In this document: piece after piece, positions 1-8,724 of the stretch
Position numbering within the stretch: the first letter of the stretch is position 1
How the letters are laid out: each line of letters starts with the position of its first letter
Notes under the pieces: generated by a model
Seen by the model: the letters and a program-made list of their open reading frames with translations, nothing else
Told to the model about the DNA's origin: nothing
The model's database searches: none
From: Melitaea cinxia
Lineage: Eukaryota > Arthropoda > Insecta > Lepidoptera > Nymphalidae
Direction of reading: 5' to 3'
DNA: 64,000 nucleotides
Assembly: GCF_905220565.1 (NCBI RefSeq)
Contig: NC_059398.1
Location: 9,509,177 to 9,573,176, forward strand
Position numbers and translations under genes: made by a program

Positions 1-185
1 CGCCTCCTCTGAACTATGTGATAAATATTGAATATTCGAAATCACCATATTTTTGTAAAATAATTTTTGAGTTTAGTCTTTAAGCAATTAATAATTAAAT
101 AAAAATTATGAATAATAACCTTATAATCTTTTATTTTTAACCACATAAAAAATAATTTATCTCGAAAATATAAAATTAGAAAATA

Positions 186-245
186 CTAGCTGACCCCGCA
201 AACGTTGTTTTGCCATATATGTTATTAACCCACTTAATCCCCCCT
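186..245 (+). repeat. Dispersed repeat terminus 'ACTAGCTGACCCCGCAAACG'
   Basis: The motif followed by TTGTTTTGCCATATATGTTA recurs at 18128-18170 and, reversed, at about 40980-41035. It is the end of a lepidopteran interspersed repeat related to the other '...AGCTAGT' ends in this window. The rest of 1-786 shows no gene; 240-440 may be the body of this repeat. Confidence 0.5.
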
Positions 246-786
246 CCCTTATAACTTAGGAATATGAATGATGAGAATTTTATATATGTATAAGAATATA
301 TACAGGTTTCCCAGAGTTGGTGAATAATCCTGCACGTGCGTTTACGGAGGGGGAGGTGGTTACAACACCAAAAAAAAAATCTATCTCAAACAGCGGTCTA
401 TGCCATTTATAGTAAAAAAAAATTTTGAAAAGTCACATTTGCGTCCGCTATTTGAGGCCTAGATCGGATTTTTTTTAAAGTGTTCCCTAATAATACTAAT
501 CCTAAGTTATGTTTCAAAAAACTAAACTACTTAGAATAGTAGCTTACAAGAAGTCGCTAAACATACATTTTATACTTGAAATTTACGTAACTGCTAAGTT
601 TGAGCAGCTATGGTGTGAAAAAATGTATAGGAATTGTGTTAGCCAACCACTTAAAAAAATAGCCTACTTCACAAGAATTCTAAAACAGTACCATAGTATC
701 TACTTTATATCGTAAAATTATTGAGCCAGATATTTTTTTGAGTTTCTAGTCGGTATGTACTTTACTTCGGCTTATTCAGATGAATT

Positions 787-1008
787 CTAAACTGTGTGAG
801 GTCTAACTGTATGAGGAGACAAACAGTGCCTGGGAAATTTTTCTGAAAAAACTTGATCGTCGATTATTCTAAACATTTCCTTGCCAAAAATCATTCGTAC
901 TTGACAGTCACGTTGTTGCAGCGTTTGTACACGTGTAATGTGATACGGATGAAGTCCGAATAAAAATAAGTTTAATTCAAAAGAACTTTTTATTTTAACC
1001 GAAATCAT
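787..1008 (-). pseudogene. Fragment of a transposase N-terminal region (Tc/IS630-like)
   Basis: A 73-codon frame contains HPYHITRVQTLQQRD followed by a region like 'VRMIFGKEMF'. This resembles the helix-turn-helix exit of insect Tc/IS630-like transposases, where HPY-I--VQ-L precedes the catalytic domain. No DDE residues remain and neither end of an element is seen. The family match is from memory and could be wrong. Confidence 0.35.
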
Positions 1009-1364
1009 AAATTAATAGTTGAAAGTCTTTACTACAAAAGGCGATCTTTATGCTAAAGAGCGATCTCTTCCAGACAACGTTAAGGAAAAGGACATGAAAA
1101 AGAATTAAGCGGCATAGAGGTGTACTTTAAAATAAAATATGAAACAAATATATATTTAACGACATACTTACAGGCATGAAACTACATATAAGGTTAAAGA
1201 TCGTTTATTTCTCAAAAGAATACAATTCACTTACATGAGAAATTACAAACACTAAAATTTAACAAAAATATTACATGTTGGGTACATCGCAACACAATAT
1301 ATTAACAATTTATAGTCGAGACAAGAAATTAACAGTATGTAGGGTAGGTTTAAAACATATATTA
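1009..1364. other. Gene-free AT-rich stretch
   Basis: No coding frame, RNA gene or recognisable repeat was seen between the transposase fragment and the Ginger-like element. Confidence 0.5.
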
Positions 1365-1600
1365 TGTTGCAGTCACAACTCTTATCCAGTCAAAAGTCCT
1401 ATTGACTAGCGAAATCGGTCAAAAGTACTTTTGACTGGACAAGTTGGTCAAAAGTGGTTTTGACTGAAAATTATTGGTTATTAGTACTTTTGACTGCAAA
1501 TTTGCGGTTAAAAGTACTTTTGACTGACGCTCTCCGTCAAAAGTAATTTTAACTGCAAAAAAGCATCAGTCAAAAGCGCTATTAACTCGTTAGATGTGAA
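1365..1600 (+). repeat. Left terminal repeat with array of ~19-bp palindromes
   Basis: About seven variants of GTCAAAAGTACTTTTGACT are spaced by 10-15 bp of unrelated sequence. Each is close to self-complementary. The outermost 40 bp is the inverted match of the right end. These could be transposase or host-factor binding sites, which is inference. Confidence 0.7.
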
Positions 1601-1842
1601 TAAAAAAGATATTTATTAAATGTGAAATCGTTTATTACGAAAATTTGGCATTACAATTAATACAAAGAAGACACGCACTTAAAAATTGACATTAAAATAG
1701 GTAATCAGAAAATTCACTGGTTATAAGAACACCGTACCTATATTACGTTAATCGCTTTTCTTATATAATTTATAACTTTGAAATTTTAAAAAATCAAAAC
1801 AATTCGTGATTGTACAATGAGAACCTTGTAAATTATATATGT

Positions 1843-2760
1843 TTATCTACACTAATGTTGTAACATTCTACTTATGTTTCCAATACTTGACTTATAATAA
1901 CTACTGTTATAGCGCAGACAACAAAACATTCAATTTAAGCAATTTCACATGATGGTATAATATCCACATCGATATCGTAAAATCTCATTATAACATCGCG
2001 CGCAGGCGCGCAGCTGCGCTCTCATTGGTTAGATTTTAATGGCGGCAAAATCACTGTGACAATACACGTACGCGTGAATTTAATTTAATATTTTATTTGT
2101 ATTCCGCGTTTCTTATGTCAAAATAGATTAATTATAAATAGCAAGTCGTCATAGCAACCATACAAACAAATGCTTTTTTTTTAATTAAACTATAAAACAC
2201 GGCTTTGATCACTTTTAGACTATTATTAAAAATCTAGTTTTAATTAATAAAGAAAACTTTAATATGTCAATTGTCTGGTCGTGTTGGGGTTTATAATTTA
2301 ATTAAAAAAAGGCGTTTATTTCTATAGTTGCGTTTCCGACTTGGTATTTATATTTAATATATTTTGACAGCACAAACCCGGAATACAAATAAAATATCTT
2401 TTTTAATTAAAGTATAAACTACGGATTTAATCAATTTTAAAATATTATTAAAAATATATTTTCAATTAATAAAGGATACTTAAATATATGAATTGTCTGA
2501 ACACGTCAAAGCACGTACCGGAGCACGGCTTCATAGAAAATGGGCATTGTCCTTTGAACAATTATTATAAATAAACTATTGTCAGCTTTTACTCTTGTTG
2601 TTTGATTAATTACATTAGTGAAGATAAAGTAGTGTATGCAACTGCATATAACACGGGTATTAAAACACTCGTTACTATTATGAAACTCGCTGCGCTCGTT
2701 TCATAAACTCACACTCGTGTTTTAATACCCTTCATTATATGACAGTTGCATAAACTACTA
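1843..2760 (+). repeat. 918-bp tandem duplication, copy 1
   Basis: The copy starts TTATCTACACTAATG and ends AAACTACTA. It contains an inverted pair around 2088 and 2398 (TTTATTTGTATTCCG against its complement), a direct internal repeat (2170-2285 like 2399-2510), a GC-rich stretch CGCGCGCAGGCGCGCAGC, and a terminal hairpin. Confidence 0.85.
2626..2760. repeat. Imperfect hairpin of ~135 bp (repeated at 3544-3678)
   Basis: The left arm AGTAGTGTATGCAACTGCAT with GGGTATTAAAACACTCG pairs with the right arm CGTGTTTTAATACCC with AGTTGCATAAACTACT. The centre is the palindrome GAAACTCGCTGCGCTCGTTTC. Confidence 0.75.
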
Positions 2761-3678
2761 TTATCTACACTAATGTTGTAACATTCTACTTATGTTTCCA
2801 ATACTTGACTTATAATAACTACTGTTATAGCGCAGACAACAAAACATTCAATTTAAGCAATTTCACATGATGGTATAATATCCACATCGATATCGTAAAA
2901 TCTCATTATAACATCGCGCGCAGGCGCGCAGCTGCGCTCTCATTGGTTAGATTTTAATGGCGGCAAAATCACTGTGACAATACACGTACGCGTGAATTTA
3001 ATTTAATATTTTATTTGTATTCCGCGTTTCTTATGTCAAAATAGATTAATTATAAATAGCAAGTCGTCATAGCAACCATACAAACAAATGCTTTTTTTTT
3101 AATTAAACTATAAAACACGGCTTTGATCACTTTTAGACTATTATTAAAAATCTAGTTTTAATTAATAAAGAAAACTTTAATATGTCAATTGTCTGGTCGT
3201 GTTGGGGTTTATAATTTAATTAAAAAAAGGCGTTTATTTCTATAGTTGCGTTTCCGACTTGGTATTTATATTTAATATATTTTGACAGCACAAACCCGGA
3301 ATACAAATAAAATATCTTTTTTAATTAAAGTATAAACTACGGATTTAATCAATTTTAAAATATTATTAAAAATATATTTTCAATTAATAAAGGATACTTA
3401 AATATATGAATTGTCTGAACACGTCAAAGCACGTACCGGAGCACGGCTTCATAGAAAATGGGCATTGTCCTTTGAACAATTATTATAAATAAACTATTGT
3501 CAGCTTTTACTCTTGTTGTTTGATTAATTACATTAGTGAAGATAAAGTAGTGTATGCAACTGCATATAACACGGGTATTAAAACACTCGTTACTATTATG
3601 AAACTCGCTGCGCTCGTTTCATAAACTCACACTCGTGTTTTAATACCCTTCATTATATGACAGTTGCATAAACTACTA
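2761..3678 (+). repeat. 918-bp tandem duplication, copy 2
   Basis: This follows copy 1 without a gap at a constant 918-bp offset. I saw no substitution by eye, so the duplication looks recent, or else it is an assembly duplication. It carries the same hairpin at 3544-3678. Confidence 0.85.
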
Positions 3679-3806
3679 TTTACTTATTACACATTATTTA
3701 TGCATCGTAAGCAACATACGTGTTTTTTTAAATAACTTTAAAAGGCTATCAGCCTATAATGACGTATTATTTATTCATGCAACTCAAACTATTATGGCAC
3801 TTTGAA

Positions 3807-4829
3807 TTACACAGCAATCTTTTTTTCTTGTTTGTCTTGGTTCTCTTTATTGTCATCGAAGTTTTGATTCATTTCTGTGATTGAAACTTTCAAGTCTTCT
3901 TCATTATGTAATCCGCTTATAATTTCCAAAGGTAGATTAGATGTTGTTAGCCCCACTATAGGTTCCATTCCAAACATTGTTTGATACGGAGACTGCTTTA
4001 TCCCCGAGTGAAATGCTCTGTTCTTCATGAATTGAACAAATTTAGGTCCATTCGACCAGTTAGTGGTTTTATTGTCTTCAATTCAAGAAGCTAGAATATT
4101 TTCAACATCTTGATTAGCCCTTTAGTTCCGGCCAATATGATATTAATTCTTTTATAACTGAGTTAGCAAACTCTCTACCATTATCTGAGTGCAAAATACA
4201 TGGTGCTCCAAAGATCAAAGAAATATCCATTAATTGATATGCAACTTCAGTAGCCCTTTTTGATGTCAGTGGTCGCCTAATTACAAATTTAGTCAAATAA
4301 TCCTGATAAACCATAAAAAATTTATTCCCGCGATCTTCTTGCGACTGCATGTTAATCAGATCGACTTAGCAGAGGCTTTTCATTTCAGTATGCAGGATCA
4401 AAACCAGACCCCTCCTCTTCTTGCTTTTCTTCCTTTGGCATACTTCGCACATTGATAAATATATATTAATCATTTCTTTTGTAACATTAGCGTACTTTTT
4501 TGCCGTTTCATTCTTAAGTCTATCGCGACCACCATGCCGTATAGAAATATGAGCAGCATCAATAATGTCGTTGATTTCCTCAGCCGGCAAAAAATATTTG
4601 GTTCTGTGTTTGTGACTAATTTTTTTATACCACAAACTTCAATGATGTTAAAGCGTTGTAGCCTACTGTACTATAATGGTGTTTTCTTTTCATTAAATTT
4701 CGCGTATTCCACATCCATTGCAAACTATTCAAATTTTTCTTTTGTCATCACATTAAAATGACTATCTTTCATATCTTCCATCGCTAAAATTCTTTGCAAA
4801 AAGCCTTCTTTCTTTTCGTAGTCACTCAT
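3807..4829 (-). pseudogene. Broken integrase/transposase gene, KRBA2/Ginger type
   Basis: Read right to left: an N-terminal piece starting at ATG 4829 (MSDYEKKEGF, with an in-frame stop after TKEKFE), then a zinc-binding HHCC domain (H..H in AAHISIRHGG, C..C in SMCEVCQRK), then a DDE integrase core with ILHSDNGREFAN, then the C-terminal KQSPYQTMFG and IVGLTTSNLP segment typical of KRBA2-like proteins. At least three breaks separate the frames at 4366-4635, 4114-4350 and 3807-4028. It lies inside the Ginger-like element and would be its transposase. It is non-functional as read. Confidence 0.7.
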
Positions 4830-4924
4830 TTTTGTTCTAATATCAGCAGGTTCTTCACTAATAATGAGTAATATAAAAATTTATATCTGCGTTTGTCGTT
4901 ATTTTTATCGACCACCCTAACTTT

Positions 4925-5135
4925 TTAAGAGTTTTGACTGATACAACCAGTCAAAATCACTTTTGACGGAATCATTTAGTCAAAAGTACTTTTAACCAGC
5001 TCCATTGGGCAAAAGTACTTTTAACTGTTATTTTAGTCAAAAGTATTATTGACTAAAGCAAACGGTCAAAAGTACTTTTGACTAATTTTGCTAGTCAATA
5101 GTGCTTTTGACTGGTTAAGAGTTTTGACTGCAACA
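4925..5135 (-). repeat. Right terminal repeat with array of ~19-bp palindromes
   Basis: This mirrors the left end, with variants of GTCAAAAGTACTTTTGACT at intervals of about 30 bp. The unit order matches best over the outermost ~60 bp, then the arrays drift while keeping the same motif. Confidence 0.7.
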
Positions 5136-5499
5136 TATACACAAGTTAACAGAAATATACGCAACTGGAAGTGTCATTGTTAAGGTGTTATTTTATGTTT
5201 CATTATATTATACTAAAAATTAGTACACGTATTTATTTTGATTTATTTTGATTTATTTGTTAATTTATTTATTAATTTATTTTAAAGTGAAAACGTATGA
5301 TTTTTTTTTTTCTTTATTATATGTATATAATTTTAGTGTTTTTTTTTTATTATAAGTAACAAAAAAAATATGCTATTATTATTGTTTTTTTTTTCTTGCT
5401 AAATTCCATTACCCGTAGTTTAGTTTTAATTTAATGACATTCATGTAGTTTAATTTTTATGAAATTAAAATATTAGTGCTTAGTTGATCCTGACTATAC

Positions 5500-5965
5500 T
5501 GTTACGTGTTAGGGTTCGAAGGATTTGGAGAGAAAGACCTGCTGACTCTTTTCAAGACTTTATTCACTAGCACTAGGTCCAACACAAAGCACTAGGTTCA
5601 AACACTAAGCACTAAGTTCAAACACTAAGCACTCACGATGTCCTCAGTCGTAGCCAATGTCGTAGGTTTCGCTGGTACCACTCTTGATCACTAGTTTTCA
5701 CTCTTGAAGTCGCCTCGAAGATCGCTCAAACTGAACTGTACTCGCTCGCCTCTCTGCGGCTATTTATATCGGCCGAGACGAGGCCCAGATTATTCTGGAA
5801 AGTTCGCGCATGTACCCGGTTTTCGAGACTATACTTCTATATAGTTCCACAGTAGTTCCTCTAACGCCATCTAGTATTGAGTAGAGAGTTTCATGCTATC
5901 GCTGTCTTTGTGTGGTTTCAATGGTTGCCGCTAGATGGCGCTAGTTTCTTTGCGTGTTCGTAACA
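5500..5965 (-). repeat. LTR (3' LTR in element orientation), 466 bp
   Basis: The LTR starts TGTTACGTGTTAGGG and ends TGTTCGTAACA on the plus strand, so it has TG...CA ends with a short inverted repeat. It contains two tandem variants of CAAACACTAAGCACTAAGTT. Confidence 0.92.
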
Positions 5966-5976
5966 CTACTCCCCTC

Positions 5977-7528
5977 TTAGAGATGATCGTCCCGAGCATC
6001 GTTGTTACTGCCATGGTAACGCGCCAGACGGTCTATGTGTACCACTTTGAATGTCCCTCTTGGTTGCTTTTGAATCCTGTAAGTCACATCATTCAGTCGG
6101 GTAACCACTTTGTATGGACCCTCCCACTTGGTCTGCAACTTTGGAGATTTCCCTTTCCGGCGAGTCGGGTTATGCAGCCACACCAGTGACCCTTCCTTGA
6201 AACCGCTCGTGTTCGATCTCCGGTCGTATCGGGTTTTCATGTTCTCACTTGACTGTAAACCATTTTCCCGAACCAAGGCGTGCATATAGCGCATTTTTTC
6301 CCTTAAATCGCTGACATAGTCTTGTACGGTATTTGGTTCCTCCGGTGACCCTCCAGTCAATAGGTCTACTGGTATTCGTAATTCTCTACCGTAATCGACA
6401 TACGCCGGGGTAGCTTTTATGCTCTCGTGGTCGGCGGTTCGGTACGACAGAAGGAAGAGTGGTATATACTTGTCCCAATCCTTTTTGTTTGTCGTCTACC
6501 AATTTCGCCAAATGCCTCTCAAGGGTCTGGTTAAATCTCTCAACCATTCCATCAGACTGTGGATGGTACGCGGTGGTCCTCGTCTTATGCATGCCCAAAA
6601 TTCTGCACACTTCCTGGAATACTTGCGATTCGAAGTTTCTGCCCTGATCGGAATGGATTTCTAGAGGCACGCCAAAGCGACATATCACTTCTTCGACTAA
6701 CTTAGAAGCGACTGTTGTAGCTTCTTGGTTTGGTATGGCGAACACTTCGGGCCATTTGGTGAAGTAGTCCATGACGACCATAAAATACTTGTTTCCCGAT
6801 TCCGTTACAGGAAATGGCCCCGCTACGTCAACTGCAATTCGTTCCCACGGTGCACCGACGTTATACAACCGCAGATTTCCACGGCTCCTGGTCTGTGGTC
6901 CTTTTACAGCAGCGCAAGTAGTACATTTGCGGAACCAATCCTGTACATCATCTCGACAATGCAACCAGTAGAATCGTTCTCGCACTTTTGTTAACGTCCT
7001 CTTGACACCTAGATGACCTCCTGATACGCCATCATGTATTTTACGGAGAACATCTGGTACTCTCGTTCTTGGGACAATTATCTGAAGGTGGAACTCTCTG
7101 CCGTTAGTCTTCTCCCATTTCCGGTAGAGTATTCCGTTTTGAAGTATCAGACTGTCCCATTGAGCCCAGTACGCCTTAGTGACAGAGCCAGTGGGTGCAA
7201 CCTCACTCCAGATTGGTTTTACGTCACCCCATTTCTTCCATGTGATGATGTGCCGAAGGTCGTCATCTTTTTCTTGAGCTTCCCTCATAGCATCATTCTC
7301 CCATATACCCAAAGGACTTGTTCTTGTTAGCTTTAATGTTACTTCATTAGAATCCTGCTTAACACAATGTTTGCAGACTTCCGAACACTGCCTTCGTGAG
7401 AGTGCGTCGGCATTCCCATACAACTTTCCGCTGCGGTGTTTCGTCTTGAAGTCATACTCCTGATCCCGGGCAGGAGGCGAAGCCCTTTGCTTCTTCAGCT
7501 CCTCTATTTGTTCCTCTATCCTTTTCAT
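5977..7528 (-). pseudogene. Gypsy pol remnant: RNase H end and integrase, frameshifted
   Basis: After a gag-derived stretch (KRIEEQIEELKK) the frame jumps at about 7455 to the RNase H tail KHRSGKLYGNADALSRR, marking the deletion junction. The integrase follows: HHCC zinc domain (GGHLGVKRTL...CTTCAAVKG), core with IAVDVAGPFP, IHSDQGRNFES and YHPQSDGMVERFNQ, then a frameshift near 6480 (one extra base relative to the copy at 53.5-55.6 kb). The C-terminal part at 6360-5977 has the GPY/F-type segment KWEGPYKVV. Confidence 0.85.
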
Positions 7529-7649
7529 CCGTGCTATCTGGGTCTTCTTCTGCGGACAGTTGAGCTGAAGATGGCCCCTCTCGAAGCTTAGTCACCGCGT
7601 CACTAACATCTTTTACAGCCCAAAGCGTTTTTTCTTGGAGCTCTTTTTG

Positions 7650-8237
7650 TTACTCTTGTAATTCTTGCAATTTGAAACTTGTTTGCTCTTGTAATTCTTG
7701 CAATTTGAAAGTTGTTTGCTCTTGTGATTCTTGCAAAGCACTACGAATTTCAACCCTTTGCTGCTCTTGTGATTCTTGCAAAGCACCACGAATTTCAGCC
7801 TTTTGCAGCTCCAATAATTTAATTAAACTTTCTAATTGAAGAGCCACTTGAGAGTCTGTAGAAGCTACGTTGTCGCTGGTGGGCGTGGTAAGGTGGGCGG
7901 ATCCAGTGGGCGGGGCTTTAGACAAAGTGGGCGGGGCCTGAGCCTGAGTAGGCGGGGCCTGCGTCCGAGTGGGCGGGGCCTGAGCCCGAGTGGGCGGGGC
8001 TTCTGCCCGAGGGGGCGGAGCCTGACTCTGAGTGGGCGGGGCCTGACTCTGAGTGGGCGGGGCCTGGTGGGCGTGGTCAGTGGGCGGTGCATGATAGGCG
8101 GGGTCAGTGGGCGGGGCTTGGTCCACGGTGGGCGGAGCTTGGTCCCCTGTGGGTGTGGCCTCCGCAGCTCGTTGTGCCCTTGTCCTGACGCCCTTGACGT
8201 CCTTAAAGTCTTCTCTCGGAGTCAATGGCATCTCCAA
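7650..8237 (-). pseudogene. Gypsy gag N-terminus with APPT repeats, truncated
   Basis: The frame begins MEMPLTPREDFKDVKG. About a dozen 8-residue units of the type QAPPTRAQ follow, encoded by 24-bp GC-rich DNA repeats (7880-8160), then a Gln/Glu-rich coiled-coil region with repeats of LQESQEQ. A stop codon at about 7649 cuts the frame although the coiled-coil reading continues beyond it. The region then runs into the deletion. No capsid or zinc-knuckle part is left. Confidence 0.7.
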
Positions 8238-8257
8238 ATCTCACTTCCGACACCAGT

Positions 8258-8724
8258 TGTTACGTGTTAGGGTTCGAAGGATTTGGAGAGAAAGACCTGC
8301 TGACTCTTTTTCAAGACTTTATTCACTAGCACTAGGTCCAACACAAAGCACTAGGTTCAAACACTAAGCACTAAGTTCAAACACTAAGCACTCACGATGT
8401 CCTCAGTCGTAGCCAATGTCGTAGGTTTCGCTGGTACCACTCTTGATCACTAGTTTTCACTCTTGAAGTCGCCTCGAAGATCGCTCAAACTGAACTGTAC
8501 TCGCTCGCCTCTCTGCGGCTATTTATATCGGCCGAGACGAGGCCCAGATTATTCTGGAAAGTTCGCGCATGTACCCGGTTTTCGAGACTATACTTCTATA
8601 TAGTTCCACAGTAGTTCCTCTAACGCCATCTAGTATTGAGTAGAGAGTTTCATGCTATCGCTGTCTTTGTGTGGTTTCAATGGTTGCCGCTAGATGGCGC
8701 TAGTTTCTTTGCGTGTTCGTAACA
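8258..8724 (-). repeat. LTR (5' LTR in element orientation), 467 bp
   Basis: By eye it differs from the other LTR only by one extra T in a homopolymer. Such identity implies a young insertion. Confidence 0.92.

Larger units (their letters stand above)
1365..5135 (-). mobile_element. Ginger-like DNA transposon with palindrome-array ends (3.77 kb)
   Basis: The ends are inverted: TGTTGCAGTCACAACTCTTA starts at 1365, and the reverse complement of the right end (to 5135) reads TGTTGCAGTCAAAACTCTTA. Inversion continues through CCAGTCAAAAG and on into arrays of near-palindromes at both ends. The only coding content is a minus-strand integrase-like gene (3807-4829) broken into frames. Ginger elements are DNA transposons with a gypsy-type integrase and TGT...ACA ends, which fits. 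No clean 4-bp target duplication is visible (ATTA left, TATA right), though an extra TA at both ends could belong to the repeat. A 918-bp tandem duplication fills much of the interior. Confidence 0.7.
5500..8724 (-). mobile_element. Ty3/gypsy LTR retrotransposon, internally deleted, recent insertion
   Basis: Two direct LTRs flank a 2.3-kb interior on the minus strand. The target duplication ATAC is present at 5496-5499 and 8725-8728. A primer-binding-site-like sequence TGGTGTCGGAAGTG (minus strand) abuts the right LTR, and a purine tract AAGAGGGGAGTAG abuts the left LTR. The interior holds a gag N-terminus and an integrase, but capsid, protease, RT and most of RNase H are missing. It sits inside the LINE. 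Confidence 0.92.

Noticed and set aside
1388..1590. Regularly spaced short repeats resembling a CRISPR array
   Set aside because: Units are variable palindromes with spacers of 10-15 bp, mirrored at the other end of a eukaryotic transposon. No cas genes; the genome is an insect's.
7836..8270. Plus-strand 144-codon Gly/Arg-rich ORF
   Set aside because: It is the antisense of the gag APPT repeat, open only because of the 24-bp repeat.
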